A DNA stretch of 34,531 bases from Verrucomicrobiota bacterium (GTDB lineage: Bacteria; Verrucomicrobiota; Verrucomicrobiia; Limisphaerales; JACDHS01): NCBI GenBank assembly GCA_013820875.1, contig JACDHS010000049.1, forward strand, positions 1-34,531, written 5' to 3'. The translations under genes and the position numbers were made by a program. Shown here piece after piece: positions 25,074 through 34,390 of this stretch. Position 1 is the stretch's first letter. Each line of letters opens with the position of its first letter. Under the pieces are notes generated by a model. The model saw only the letters and a list, made by a program, of their open reading frames with translations. It did not search any database and was not told where the DNA came from.

Positions 25074-26294
25074 TTAATCGCGGAGCCTGGTGATGCGGGC
25101 CATGCGTTTGCTGCGGACTGCGCCATCAATCTCCACTGCAACAGTTTTCCGAACGCGCGGTTTTCTGGGAGGTCTTTCCGCAGCACGGGGCAACGCTTTT
25201 TCCGACGTGGTGGCTTCGTTTTCGTCTCCGGCAATGAACGCTGCAAGCTTGGCATGCGCTGCATGGTCTGTGAACTGTACCGGTGGCGATTTCATGAAGT
25301 AACTGGAAGGCGCAATCAAGGCGCCGCCGATTCGGCGATCCAGCGCGAGCTTTGCGCATCGGATTGCATCAATGACAACACCGGCGGAGTTGGGGGAGTC
25401 CCAGACTTCAAGCTTCAGTTCGCAGTTGAGCGGCACATTTCCGAAGGTCGTGCCTTCCATGCGGATGTAGCACCACTTGCGGTCGTGCAGCCAGGGAACG
25501 TAATCGCTGGGGCCAACATGTGTCGCTCCGGGTGGTAGTTCATAGTCGAGTTGACTCGTCACTGCCTGGGTCTTGGAAACTTTCTTCGACTCGAGTCGCT
25601 CCCGTTCCAGCATGTTCATGAAATCGGTGTTGCCGCCGAAATTGAGTTGGTAAGTGCGATCGAGACGGACACCACGATCCTTGAAAAGGTTGGCGAGGAC
25701 ACGATGAGTAATCGTGGCGCCCACCTGGGATTTAATGTCATCGCCGATAATCGGCAGACCGCGTTCCTCGAAACGCTTTTGCCAATACCTGGATGAGGCG
25801 ATGAACACAGGAATGCAGTTGATGAACCCGCAACCCGCTTCAAGCACTTGTTCGGCATACCACTTGGTCGCCATTTCGGAGCCGACGGGAAGATAAGAAA
25901 TAACGACATCGGTCCGTGTCCCTTGCAGGATGCCGACAATGTCATCGGTGGGGCCGTTTGTTTTGGTGATAACCTGTTTAAGATATTTGCCTAATCCATC
26001 GTGTGTCATGCCGCGATAAACTTTTGCTCCAAGCTTTGGCACTGCGGAGAATTTGTAGGTGTTGTTCGGTTCGGCGAAAATGGCTTCGCTCAAGTCTTTG
26101 CCGACTTTTGTGCGGTTGACATCGAAGGCTGCGGTGAACTCGATATCACGTATATGATAACCGCCCAGGTTCACATGCATCAATCCGGGCACCCGCTCTG
26201 TTTCGTTCGCGTTCTTGTAATACTCAATTCCCTGGACAAGCGAGGAGGCGCAATTCCCGACTCCTATAATGGCGACACGAATTTTTTTATTCAT
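25074..26294 (-). CDS. ino1: inositol-3-phosphate synthase
   Basis: This 406-residue NAD-dependent enzyme converts glucose 6-phosphate to myo-inositol 3-phosphate. The start shows the Rossmann loop [11 protein letters not shown]. Further conserved stretches are [23 protein letters not shown] and N-F-G-G-N-T-D-F. The sequence is of the short actinobacterial/archaeal type (about 360 residues), but it carries an extra C-terminal tail of about 45 residues. This tail is rich in Arg, Lys and Pro ([10 protein letters not shown] then [13 protein letters not shown]). A GGAG-like ribosome site lies about 7 bases before ATG. It heads a likely two-gene unit with the phosphatase. Confidence 0.93.
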   Translation of the reverse strand: MNKKIRVAIIGVGNCASSLVQGIEYYKNANETERVPGLMHVNLGGYHIRDIEFTAAFDVNRTKVGKDLSEAIFAEPNNTYKFSAVPKLGAKVYRGMTHDGLGKYLKQVITKTNGPTDDIVGILQGTRTDVVISYLPVGSEMATKWYAEQVLEAGCGFINCIPVFIASSRYWQKRFEERGLPIIGDDIKSQVGATITHRVLANLFKDRGVRLDRTYQLNFGGNTDFMNMLERERLESKKVSKTQAVTSQLDYELPPGATHVGPSDYVPWLHDRKWCYIRMEGTTFGNVPLNCELKLEVWDSPNSAGVVIDAIRCAKLALDRRIGGALIAPSSYFMKSPPVQFTDHAAHAKLAAFIAGDENEATTSEKALPRAAERPPRKPRVRKTVAVEIDGAVRSKRMARITRLRD

Positions 26295-26431
26295 CGGAAA
26301 CTCCAGGTGTTCAACACAGGAACTTACCTTTGGTTTTCAGTGAGTCTAAATGGGAACGTGACTGAAAGGCAGATGGTGGAATGCCCGTCATTGGAAGAAC
26401 GGCAGTTTTTATTATGCTTAGAATTAAGTGC

Positions 26432-26448
26432 TTGGCACCTGATTTGCC
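26432..26448 (+). promoter_or_regulatory. sigma-54 type -24/-12 promoter
   Basis: TTGGCACCTGATTTGC at 26432-26447 matches the RpoN consensus TGGCAC-N5-TTGC exactly. GG at 26434-26435 and GC at 26446-26447 have the required 10 bases between them. The predicted start of transcription is about 26459, roughly 70 bp before the hybrid kinase ATG at 26530. Confidence 0.7.
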
Positions 26449-26529
26449 CCAGTCGAGGAAGACCTTACTTCTTGTTGTTTTGCGAAGGTAAACTGTCTTG
26501 AAGATGGTTCAGTTGTAACAAAAGGATAC

Positions 26530-29500
26530 ATGGCGAGTTCATTGCGAGTTCTGTTTGTGGAAGATAATGAAGCTGATGTGCTTCTGATGCTTCGCGAGTT
26601 GGGGCGCGCTGGTTTCGATGTGAGTGATGTCCACGCCAACGACGAGAAGACGTATCTCGCCAATCTTTCGCCAGAGATCGACATCATTCTTTGTGATTAT
26701 CATCTCCCGAAGTTTTCTCAAGAGGATGCGCTCCGCCGTTTAAGGGAAAGTGGCTGGGACATTCCGTTCATCGTCATCTCCAATGCCTACAACGAAGATC
26801 GTTCCGTTAAGGCCATTCAGGGCGGTGCGTTCGACTGGATTCTTAAGGAGCGTTTCGACAAGTTGGGGGCCACCATTGACGAAGCTCTGAAACAGCGGAT
26901 AGCGCGTCAACAAAAGCGGCAGGCGGATCATCGAAACGCTTCATTTTCCTTACTCGGGCAGAGGCTCAGTCTTGCCAGGGTTCCACAGGATGCGGCGGAG
27001 ATTATTGCAAAAGTCGCAGACAAATTGTTTGGCTGGGACGCATTCAGTTTCGAGACTTATTCGTCCGTGACCGACTCTGTTGAGCGGGTGCTGGATGTTG
27101 ACACAATTAACGGCAGGCGTGTTCCTGTGTTTCGTGAGTTTTCCGCGACGCGACCGACGGCGAGGCAAAGGAAAGAAATGGTCGAAGGAGCTCAACTCAT
27201 TCTGCGAGAACCGCCTTTTACCATACCATCCGACTCGGTCCCGTTTGGCGATATTGGAAAAGCGTCGGCTTCGATAATCAGCATTCCAATCCGCAATGGG
27301 GAGGACGTGGTTGGATTCTTGTCGGTGCACAGCTACACGGCGCATGCCTACAATTCTGAAGCAGTGCAGACGTTGCAAGCGATGGCTGACTTTTGCGGCG
27401 GCGCGCTGGAGCGACTTCGCACCGAAGAGACGTTGCGCAAAAGTGAAGAGCGTTATCGCTCCCTGGTGGCGGCGACTTCACAGATGGTCTGGATGACCGC
27501 TGCTGATGGCCAGGTGGTGGAAGATTCGCCGACCTGGCGCGGGTACACCGGGCAAACCTGGGAGGAATATAAGGGTTGGGGTTGGATTCTTGGGCTGCAT
27601 CCGCGAGAAATTGATCGCACGCTGGAACTTTGGAAAAAGGCGCTCGCAGAAAAGTCGATTCTCCAAACCGAGTTTCGGGTGCGTGCCGCTGATGGGAACT
27701 ACCGTCATTTTGCAGTTCGTGGAGCGCCGGTGTTTGACAGGAGAGGAAATATACGTGAATGGGTCGCCACCTGTAGCGACATTACGGACGCAAAACGGGC
27801 CGAACTTCGTAATCAAACCTTTTTCAATCTGGCGCAAAAGCTGAACTTCAGCCGAACACCGGAAGAAGCTGCCCACAACATTCTCAATGAGGCTGAAAAG
27901 CTATTCGGATGGGATTCCGGGTATGTTTTCCTTCATTCCCGGAGTGACAACATAATGTTGCGCCTGGTCGCGATGGACACTATCGATGGCCGCAAAACTG
28001 CGATCAAATTCAATTCGCCAGCGCCTCCCAGTCCGACTGCCGACCGGATTCTAAAAAACGGCGCTGAACTCGTTCTGCGTAACACTCCGGATGAAAAATC
28101 GAACCTGATTCTGTTCGGTTCGAAACGACCTTCAGCTTCGCTCATGTTTGTGCCGATGCGGAATGGAAGCGAAGTGGTCGGGTTAATTTCACTCCAAAGT
28201 TACAGCGCTAATGCCTACGACTCGGAAGATCTGAATACGTTTCAGGCGCTGGCTGATTTTTGCGGTGGCGTTTTGGAGCGTTTGCGGATTGAGGCGGCTC
28301 ATCATGAAAGCGAGGAGCGCTTTCGGATGCTGGTGGAGCAGGCGGCAGATGCCATTTTGGTGGTGAATGAATCAGGCCGTATTGTTGACGTGAATCAGCG
28401 GGCCTGCCGAAGCCTGGGTTACACGCACCAGGAGTTGTTGGCGCTCCAGATTTCGAATGTGGACATCAATTTCGCCAAAATGAAAGAGAGCGATGATTGG
28501 GGAATGATGCTGGCAGGTGAGCCGGTCAGCTTCAATTCAACCCACCAGCGAAAGGATGGCTCCACTTTCCCGGTGGAAATTCGCGCGGGTTTATTTCATT
28601 TCAAAAGCGACAAACTCTTCCTCGCGCTGGTGCGTGATGTCACGGAACGAATGCAACTCGAGGATCAATTCCGTCAGTCCCAAAAGATGGAGGCCTTTGG
28701 CCAGCTTGCTGGCGGAGTTGCCCATGATTTTAACAACCTGCTTACAGTGATTAGTGGATACAGCAATCTTCTGTTGAGCAACGAGCAGCTTGATGTGGAA
28801 AGTCACGATCAATTGCGTGAAATTCAGTCCGCCGCAGACAAAGCGACCAATCTTACGCGTCAGCTTCTGACGCTCAGCCGCAAAAAGGAAATGCGCGGAG
28901 AGTTCATCAATCTGAGCGACGTGGTGATGAACATGAGCAAGATTTTGAAACGAATTATCGGGGAAGATATTCGCTTGGAATCGCCACATGTTGCCGGGCT
29001 GCCGCCCATCCACGCAGATGTCGGAATGATGGAGCAACTGCTATTGAATCTTGCGGTGAATGCGCGTGATGCGATGCCCAAAGGCGGTGAACTTTCGATC
29101 CGAACGGAACTGGTGGAGATACCCGCCAGTTACACGCATAAAAATGCCGAGGCGCGGGCTGGCGATTTCATCTGCCTGTTGGTGCGGGACAACGGCGCAG
29201 GCATGCCGACCGAGACGATCAGCCGCATCTTCGAACCGTTTTTTACCACGAAAGGCCGTTCAGGAACAGGTCTTGGGTTGACAACGGTTTATGGGATCAT
29301 AAAACAGCACAAAGGCTGGGTGGAAGTTGCCAGCGAAGTCGAATTTGGCACGACGTTCAAGGTGTTCCTCCCTGTCAGCGTCACACAAAGAAAGGCAACT
29401 AAAATGAAACCCGAAGAACCTGAAATCAATGGTGGTTCAGAAACCATTCTGCTGGTGGAGGACGAATCTGCCCTCCGCGCGCTTGCTCGCCAGATTCTTC

Positions 29501-29820
29501 AACGCAAGGGGTATCGTGTGTTGGAGGCCGAATCAGGCCTGAAGGCGCTTACAGTTTGGGAACAGCACGGCTCGGAGGTTGATTTGCTCCTCACGGACAT
29601 GGTGATGCCTGACGGTGTTAACGGGCGCGAACTGGCCAGGCAGCTTCAAAGCAAACGCGCGGATTTGAAAATCATTTACACGAGTGGCTATAGCATGGCG
29701 CTCGAAAGTTTTGAAAGTGAACTTCGGGAAGGATGGAATTTTCTCCAAAAGCCTTATCATCCACGGAAATTAGTTAAAACGGTGCGCGAACGTCTTGATG
29801 AACAGCGCGTAAACGTTTGA
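26530..29820 (+). CDS. hybrid sensor histidine kinase with two receiver domains
   Basis: A 1096-residue protein with no membrane helix, hence probably cytosolic. Domains in order are: receiver (about 5-120, D56 in C-D-Y-H-L-P), GAF-like (136-300), PAS/PAC (300-420), a second GAF-like (425-590), a second PAS (595-720), HisKA with the phosphorylated H732 in [11 protein letters not shown], and HATPase. The HATPase shows the N box [11 protein letters not shown] box D-N-G-A-G-M and F box [10 protein letters not shown]-terminal receiver follows (D1023 in L-L-T-D-M-V-M-P-D). The two GAF-PAS halves look like a duplication (both start with L-F-G-W-D and share F-C-G-G-x-L-E-R-L-R). An AAAGGA site precedes ATG, and a sigma-54 type promoter lies upstream. 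Confidence 0.94.
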   Translation: MASSLRVLFVEDNEADVLLMLRELGRAGFDVSDVHANDEKTYLANLSPEIDIILCDYHLPKFSQEDALRRLRESGWDIPFIVISNAYNEDRSVKAIQGGAFDWILKERFDKLGATIDEALKQRIARQQKRQADHRNASFSLLGQRLSLARVPQDAAEIIAKVADKLFGWDAFSFETYSSVTDSVERVLDVDTINGRRVPVFREFSATRPTARQRKEMVEGAQLILREPPFTIPSDSVPFGDIGKASASIISIPIRNGEDVVGFLSVHSYTAHAYNSEAVQTLQAMADFCGGALERLRTEETLRKSEERYRSLVAATSQMVWMTAADGQVVEDSPTWRGYTGQTWEEYKGWGWILGLHPREIDRTLELWKKALAEKSILQTEFRVRAADGNYRHFAVRGAPVFDRRGNIREWVATCSDITDAKRAELRNQTFFNLAQKLNFSRTPEEAAHNILNEAEKLFGWDSGYVFLHSRSDNIMLRLVAMDTIDGRKTAIKFNSPAPPSPTADRILKNGAELVLRNTPDEKSNLILFGSKRPSASLMFVPMRNGSEVVGLISLQSYSANAYDSEDLNTFQALADFCGGVLERLRIEAAHHESEERFRMLVEQAADAILVVNESGRIVDVNQRACRSLGYTHQELLALQISNVDINFAKMKESDDWGMMLAGEPVSFNSTHQRKDGSTFPVEIRAGLFHFKSDKLFLALVRDVTERMQLEDQFRQSQKMEAFGQLAGGVAHDFNNLLTVISGYSNLLLSNEQLDVESHDQLREIQSAADKATNLTRQLLTLSRKKEMRGEFINLSDVVMNMSKILKRIIGEDIRLESPHVAGLPPIHADVGMMEQLLLNLAVNARDAMPKGGELSIRTELVEIPASYTHKNAEARAGDFICLLVRDNGAGMPTETISRIFEPFFTTKGRSGTGLGLTTVYGIIKQHKGWVEVASEVEFGTTFKVFLPVSVTQRKATKMKPEEPEINGGSETILLVEDESALRALARQILQRKGYRVLEAESGLKALTVWEQHGSEVDLLLTDMVMPDGVNGRELARQLQSKRADLKIIYTSGYSMALESFESELREGWNFLQKPYHPRKLVKTVRERLDEQRVNV

Positions 29821-29838
29821 TCCTAAAAACCGCGCTGT
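29819..29838 (+). repeat. dispersed motif, copy E
   Basis: GATCCTAAAAACCGCGCTGT begins within the stop codon of the hybrid kinase. It matches the motif up to CCGC and then diverges. No array is attached here. Confidence 0.5.
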
Positions 29839-29872
29839 TGTGAGGGTGGTTTTCCAGTTGTGGTTAAATGAA

Positions 29873-29902
29873 AAAGGCCGCCCTATGAAATGAGCGGCCT
29901 TT
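29873..29902 (-). terminator. Rho-independent terminator of mdh, perhaps bidirectional
   Basis: AAAGGCCGC (29873-29881) and GCGGCCTTT (29894-29902) form a perfect 9-bp stem. Read from mdh the stem runs into TTTTT. In the other direction only TTT follows, so it may weakly end the hybrid kinase transcript as well. Confidence 0.85.
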
Positions 29903-29920
29903 GTCTTCCGTTTGGAAATA

Positions 29921-30913
29921 TTACTTGATCAAACCGAGTTCGCGCGCCATGGCGGCTTCTTCTTTCAATTCATTGACCGTGACGTCGATCCTGGACTGGC
30001 TGAAGTCGTTGATCTGCAATCCTTGCACAATCTCCAATTTCTGGCCGTCGCTACGGGTGGGGAATCCACAAATGATTCCAGGCTCGATTCCGTAGCTGCC
30101 ATCGGACAGCACACAGACGCTGTTCCAATCTCCAGCCTTGGTTGGATTGATGATTGATTTAACGCTGTCGATCACGGCATTGGCGGCACTCGCTGCGCTG
30201 CCTGCGCCACGGGCGTTCAGGACGGCTGTTCCGCGCTTTGCGACGGTGGTGACGAAATCGTTTTGCAACCAGTTTTGATCCGTAATGACTTCTGTCGCCG
30301 GTTTGCCGCCGATCTTCGCATTGTAGAAGTCAGGGAACATGGTCGGGCTGTGATTTCCCCAGATGGCGAGATTGGAGATTTCTTCGATGCCGACACCCGC
30401 CTTTTTGGAGAGCTGAGTCTTGGCGCGGTTTTCGTCGAGACGCGTCATGGCCATCCAGCGTTCCTTCGGAATCTCCGGAGAATTGTGCATGCCGATCAGG
30501 CAATTGGTATTACACGGATTGCCGACGACGAGGATGCGAATATCTTTTGCGGCATTCTTTTGGATGGCTTGCGCCTGGCCGACGAAGATGTTGCCGTTGA
30601 TCTTCAAAAGATCTTTTCGTTCCATGCCCGGTTTGCGCGAAACTGAACCGACGAGCAATGCAAAGTTCACATCCTTGAAACCTTCTTCGAGATTAGCCGT
30701 CGCGTTTAATCCCTTGAGCAGGGGCGAAGCGCAATCGTCGAGTTCCATCATCACACCCTGGAGAACGGGCAATGCGGGTTCGATATCAACGAGGTTGACG
30801 ATGACCGGCTGGTCTGGGCCGAAGACTTCGCCGGAGATGATGCGGAACAAAAGTGAGTAACCGATGGCGCCGGCGGCGCCGGTCACTGCAACGCGAATTG
30901 GTGTAGAATTCAT
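29921..30913 (-). CDS. mdh: malate dehydrogenase (NAD)
   Basis: I start at 30913 ([15 protein letters not shown]), giving 330 residues, which is normal for type 2 malate dehydrogenase; the frame is open further upstream without features. The nucleotide loop is T-G-A-A-G-A-I-G-Y. Substrate arginines sit in [11 protein letters not shown] and M-T-R-L-D-E-N-R-A, and the catalytic His in [10 protein letters not shown]. It interconverts malate and oxaloacetate in the citric acid cycle. It is transcribed alone, with its own terminator, divergent from the receiver protein. Confidence 0.96.
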   Translation of the reverse strand: MNSTPIRVAVTGAAGAIGYSLLFRIISGEVFGPDQPVIVNLVDIEPALPVLQGVMMELDDCASPLLKGLNATANLEEGFKDVNFALLVGSVSRKPGMERKDLLKINGNIFVGQAQAIQKNAAKDIRILVVGNPCNTNCLIGMHNSPEIPKERWMAMTRLDENRAKTQLSKKAGVGIEEISNLAIWGNHSPTMFPDFYNAKIGGKPATEVITDQNWLQNDFVTTVAKRGTAVLNARGAGSAASAANAVIDSVKSIINPTKAGDWNSVCVLSDGSYGIEPGIICGFPTRSDGQKLEIVQGLQINDFSQSRIDVTVNELKEEAAMARELGLIK

Positions 30914-31034
30914 ATTCGCGCCCGAGTATGCGACGCAGTTGGGGCGAGGCAAGAAGAATGGTGTTTTTAAGGTAAACGGAATTTGCGGTGAAATTTTTTG
31001 CATTTTGGTCGCCAGTGCCTTTCAATGCGCCCGC

Positions 31035-31409
31035 ATGACGAAGCCGCTCGCGCTCGTTTTTTACGAAAACCTACTCCCCGGCAGCCAGATTATTAACCGT
31101 CTGACTGATTTGAATTATCGTGTCCTCAGCTTTCACGACAGCTACCTGATTGAAGACCAGGCCGAACGTGAGAAACCACTCGTTGTGATCGCGGATTTAA
31201 CGTCTCGCAAAACGGACGTTTGTGCGGCGATCAAGAAATTGAAGGAGAACCCAGCGACCCAGCATGTTCCGGTGCTCGCGTTTACTTCTCAGAAGAATGT
31301 GGAATTGCAAACTGCTGCCCGAGAAGCCGGTGCAACGCTGGTGGCCAGTGACACAGTGATTCTCGATCAGCTTCCGCAACTGCTTGAGCAAGCGTTGCAC
31401 CTTGATTAA
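31035..31409 (+). CDS. stand-alone receiver-like protein
   Basis: A 124-residue protein, taken from the ATG at 31035. Its alternating beta/alpha pattern (L-A-L-V-F-Y-E-N, P-L-V-V-I-A-D-L-T, V-P-V-L-A-F-T-S-Q-K, A-T-L-V-A-S-D) fits a response-regulator receiver. The phosphorylatable Asp would be the D in V-I-A-D-L-T, Thr is present in A-F-T-S and the Lys seems replaced or displaced. The first acidic pair is degenerate (Y-E-N). There is no output domain. It may be a partner of a kinase elsewhere or an inactive receiver. It precedes hemQ by 36 bp. Confidence 0.7.
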   Translation: MTKPLALVFYENLLPGSQIINRLTDLNYRVLSFHDSYLIEDQAEREKPLVVIADLTSRKTDVCAAIKKLKENPATQHVPVLAFTSQKNVELQTAAREAGATLVASDTVILDQLPQLLEQALHLD

Positions 31410-31445
31410 GTTCCAGAGTTTTCGATTCCAATTACATTTTCGATT

Positions 31446-32258
31446 ATGGCTTTACCGACTGTTAAACTGACCCACGGCATCCACGCAATTCACCTGTTTT
31501 ATCGCATTGACCGCGTGCGCTGGTCGCAATTGTCCCCCGAAGAATCGCAGAAAACCCGCGAAAAATTGGAAGCCTTGTGCGCTGCCAACGCGAATGCCTC
31601 CAGCCCGAGCCTGCGCACCTATGCGAATGTCGGCGGCAAAGCGGATCTCGCCTTTTTCATCCTGGCACAGGAACTAGGCCAGGCCGGGCAAATTCATCGC
31701 GATCTCGAAGCCTGTTTTCCCGCAGGAACCTTGATCCCGGTTTACAATTACCTCAGCGTGACGGAACTCAGCGAGTACACGCCGACGGAAGAGGATCATT
31801 TGAAAATGCTCGAGCAGGAGAAGCTTGTGCCCGGAAGTGAAGAGCATGAGAAGCGGTTGGGTGAATTGCGCAAGCGGATGGCTGATTACGAGCATTACCG
31901 GCTTTATCCGGAGTTGCCGGATTGGGAAGTGATGGGGTTCTATCCCATGAGCAAACGTCGGTCCGGCAATGATAACTGGTATGTGCTCGATCTCGCCACG
32001 CGCAAAAAGCTGATGGGCGGTCACGCTCGCGTCGGCCGAAAATATGCCGGACGCATTTCCCAGTTAATCACTGGCTCGACCGGTCTGGACGACTGGGAAT
32101 GGGGTGTCACGTTGGTGGCGCACCAGGTGGATGCGATGAAAGAAATCGTTTATGAAATGCGCTTCGACGACGTGAGCGCGCGCTATGGTGAATTCGGTCC
32201 CTTCTATATCAACCTGCGCCTGCACCCTGCCGATCTCTGGCAGCATTTGCACTTGTGA
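31446..32258 (+). CDS. hemQ: coproheme decarboxylase, chlorite dismutase family (HemQ/ChdC)
   Basis: A 270-residue protein of the dimeric alpha/beta-barrel heme family. The second half shows the family core: Y166 in G-F-Y-P-M-S-K-R-R, corresponding to the catalytic Tyr of HemQ, and the proximal heme ligand H193 in G-G-H-A-R-V-G-R-K-Y-A-G-R. The signature T-G-S-T-G-L-D-D-W-E-W-G-V-T-L follows. Chlorite dismutases proper carry a distal Arg and lack this Tyr, so coproheme decarboxylation, the last step of coproporphyrin-dependent heme synthesis, is preferred. Heme made this way could serve the cbb3 oxidase. It follows the receiver gene by 36 bp on the same strand. Confidence 0.88.
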   Translation: MALPTVKLTHGIHAIHLFYRIDRVRWSQLSPEESQKTREKLEALCAANANASSPSLRTYANVGGKADLAFFILAQELGQAGQIHRDLEACFPAGTLIPVYNYLSVTELSEYTPTEEDHLKMLEQEKLVPGSEEHEKRLGELRKRMADYEHYRLYPELPDWEVMGFYPMSKRRSGNDNWYVLDLATRKKLMGGHARVGRKYAGRISQLITGSTGLDDWEWGVTLVAHQVDAMKEIVYEMRFDDVSARYGEFGPFYINLRLHPADLWQHLHL

Positions 32259-32283
32259 ACCGGGGACAGAAGACAGCGATAGC

Positions 32284-32562
32284 CTAAAAGTTTTCCTTCA
32301 AGAACTTCCTGATAGTGTCGTGATCGCCTACTGTGAGTAAAATCGCGTCGCCGCTTTCCAGCATAAACATCACTCGAGTATCCAACCCGACGCGAAGCTC
32401 GAAAATGGATGGCCTCAAACGGCGTATGCTCAATCCAGAATGCCGGTGAGGCTTACCGATAGCCTCAGGAAGGCGCGAGATCGCCGCATTAATTTCCACC
32501 ACGTGTTGTGTTGGAAATTACTTTATAGCGCGCCGATACGAAGGGCGGCTGAGGATGTTCAT
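32284..32562 (-). pseudogene. RelE/ParE-like toxin interrupted by an in-frame stop
   Basis: Reading from an ATG at 32562 that overlaps the antitoxin stop (ATGA), the frame encodes M-N-I-L-S-R-P-S-Y-R-R-A-I-K and hits TAA at 32520-32518. The same frame then continues without another stop for 77 codons to TAG at 32284. The downstream part (V-E-I-N-A-A-I-S-R-L-P-E-A-I-G-K, L-R-P-S-I-F-E-L-R-V-G, then V-G-D-H-D-T-I-R-K-F-L) is typical of RelE/ParE-superfamily toxins. Restored, the toxin would have 92 codons, a normal size. A GTG at 32502 could restart a 72-residue form lacking the first helix. Either a nonsense mutation or a sequencing error explains it. Confidence 0.8.
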
Positions 32563-32819
32563 GCCTTCCAGGTTTTGAGCTTACCCTCTTTTCGCTCTTT
32601 CCTGACCTGGGAGAGTAGATTCTTTTCCACACGTTTCATTTCGTTAGGTGTGGCGCCATATTCAGTAAAAGCATAATCCTCGCTGTAAACTTCGACAGGG
32701 CGAAGGGCTATAATTTTCCCGCTCGGGAGGTGAAGAATGCCGATGTCTTCACCTTTTGCAGCGCGTGCCAGCAATGCGCCAAGATTCTGTTTTGCCTTGG
32801 TGGGAGTAAGTGTTTTCAT
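32559..32819 (-). CDS. Phd/YefM-type antitoxin
   Basis: An 86-residue protein starting at 32819 with M-K-T-L-T-P-T-K-A-K-Q-N-L-G-A-L-L-A-R-A. This is the Phd/YefM N-terminal DNA-binding pattern, in which a short strand and a helix with N-L follow the start. A middle strand I-I-A-L-R-P-V follows, and the C-terminal half is charged, as expected for the toxin-binding part. The gene overlaps the broken toxin by 4 bp (ATGA), the usual antitoxin-first arrangement. The long upstream extension of the frame to 33029 overlaps the sulfatase start and is not used. It should still be able to bind its own promoter. Confidence 0.8.
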   Translation of the reverse strand: MKTLTPTKAKQNLGALLARAAKGEDIGILHLPSGKIIALRPVEVYSEDYAFTEYGATPNEMKRVEKNLLSQVRKERKEGKLKTWKA

Positions 32820-32946
32820 GCGCCTTTCTAACGTGTCATTTCTATCTGAGAAGAGCAATTGAGTTCTGATGAAGTGATTTATCAAGAACTCCGGAATTTT
32901 TTTCGAAAACTGCAACTTTTTAGTAGGGCGTGGCGTCTGCCGATGG

Positions 32947-34359
32947 ATGCGAACTCTGCTCATTCTTGCCCTGACATTTTTGTCGCTCGGCGTTGCTGCC
33001 GCCAAGCCTGCGCCCAATGTCATTTTCATTCTGACCGATAATCACGGTGCCTGGACGCTTGGCTGTTACGGCAATAAAGAAATCCGCACTCCGAACATTG
33101 ATAAACTTGCGGCCGAGGGAACTCTTTTCACCCGTGCTTTCTGCAATAACTCAGTTTGCTCTCCGAGTCGGGCCACGTTTTTAACCGGTTTGATTCCGTC
33201 GCAGCATGGGGTGCATGCCTACATTCCGCAGGCTGCCCAGACTGGGCCGGAAGCCTATTCCACCATCGCAGAATTCCGCACACTGCCGAAGATTTTATCG
33301 GAAGCGGGATACGTTTGCGGTCTCTCGGGCAAATGGCACCTCGGCGACAATTTAAATCCGCAGGAGGGGTTCACCTATTGGTTCACGAAGGAAGGTGGCC
33401 ATACCACAACGTTCTATAACGATTCGATGATCTGGAAGAACAAAGTTTATAAAGAGCCAAAATACACCACGGAAGCGATTACCGATCATGCCGTGGAATT
33501 TCTTGTACAACAAAAGAGTGATAAACCCTTCTTCCTTTACCTCGCCTACAATGGTCCTTACGGACTTGGCAAAGTCGTAATGGAAGAGCATCGCAACCGC
33601 CACACCGCATATTACGCCGATAAAGAGATGAATTCGTATCCCCGCGCGGAGGGGGTCAGTCCGTGGCTGAAGTCGAATCGCGCTGCTGTCAATAACGTGC
33701 AAAGCATGCGCACCTATGCCGCCGCAGTCAGCGGCGTGGATGACGGTGTCGGGCGGGTCATGGAAAAATTAAAGGAGTTGGGCTTCGATAAAAACACGCT
33801 TGTGGTGTTCAGCGCCGACCAGGGATTGAACGCCGGACATAATGGCTATTGGGGCATGGGTGATCATTCGCGCCCGATCAATACCCTTGATTCCACCGTT
33901 CGGATTCCTCTCATTTTCCGGCATCCGCAGGCGGTCGCCTCCGGCAAGACTTCCGATCTCATGGTGCATAACCATGATTTTCTGCCGACGGTCCTTGATC
34001 ATGTCGGTTTGAAAGAAATGACACCTGGGTCACCACAATTACCCGGCAAAAGTTTTGCTCCGGTCTTGCGTGGGGAAAAGGTGGAATGGGAAAACGTGAT
34101 TTATCATGATTTCGAAAACACCCGCATGATTCGCACGCCAAAATGGAAACTGACCATTCGCTACCCGCACGGGCCGGATGATCTTTACGACATGGAAAAT
34201 GATCCCGGTGAAAAGGAGAACCTCATCTATGTCGGTCAACATAGTGCCGCGAAGAACCAATTGAAAAAGAAGCTGGAAACTTTCTTCGCCAAGTACGCCG
34301 ACCCGAAATATGACCGCTGGAACGGCGGAGCGACCAAGGGAACTGTCATTCTCAAGTAA
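32947..34359 (+). CDS. secreted sulfatase (formylglycine type)
   Basis: A 470-residue enzyme with a signal peptide (M-R-T-L-L-I-L-A-L-T-F-L, cleavage near V-A-A-A-K). The type I sulfatase active site C-S-P-S-R-A-T-F-L-T-G is at 71-81, where C71 would be converted to formylglycine. Metal ligands include D31 and N32 in I-L-T-D-N-H, and later D-Q-G-L-N-A-G-H near residue 296. Length and order are normal; the C-terminal part has the usual D-L-Y-D-M-E-N-D-P-G-E. It removes sulfate esters, probably from polysaccharides; the substrate cannot be named. No maturase gene is nearby. It is divergent from the antitoxin gene, with 127 bp between. Confidence 0.94.
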   Translation: MRTLLILALTFLSLGVAAAKPAPNVIFILTDNHGAWTLGCYGNKEIRTPNIDKLAAEGTLFTRAFCNNSVCSPSRATFLTGLIPSQHGVHAYIPQAAQTGPEAYSTIAEFRTLPKILSEAGYVCGLSGKWHLGDNLNPQEGFTYWFTKEGGHTTTFYNDSMIWKNKVYKEPKYTTEAITDHAVEFLVQQKSDKPFFLYLAYNGPYGLGKVVMEEHRNRHTAYYADKEMNSYPRAEGVSPWLKSNRAAVNNVQSMRTYAAAVSGVDDGVGRVMEKLKELGFDKNTLVVFSADQGLNAGHNGYWGMGDHSRPINTLDSTVRIPLIFRHPQAVASGKTSDLMVHNHDFLPTVLDHVGLKEMTPGSPQLPGKSFAPVLRGEKVEWENVIYHDFENTRMIRTPKWKLTIRYPHGPDDLYDMENDPGEKENLIYVGQHSAAKNQLKKKLETFFAKYADPKYDRWNGGATKGTVILK

Positions 34360-34390
34360 ATCGTTTGCTGAGTCGAGTTACTGAGTCTCT

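Noticed and set aside
32820-33029. N-terminal extension of the antitoxin
   Set aside because: It would overlap the start of the sulfatase on the other strand, and the Phd-type sequence starts at 32819.
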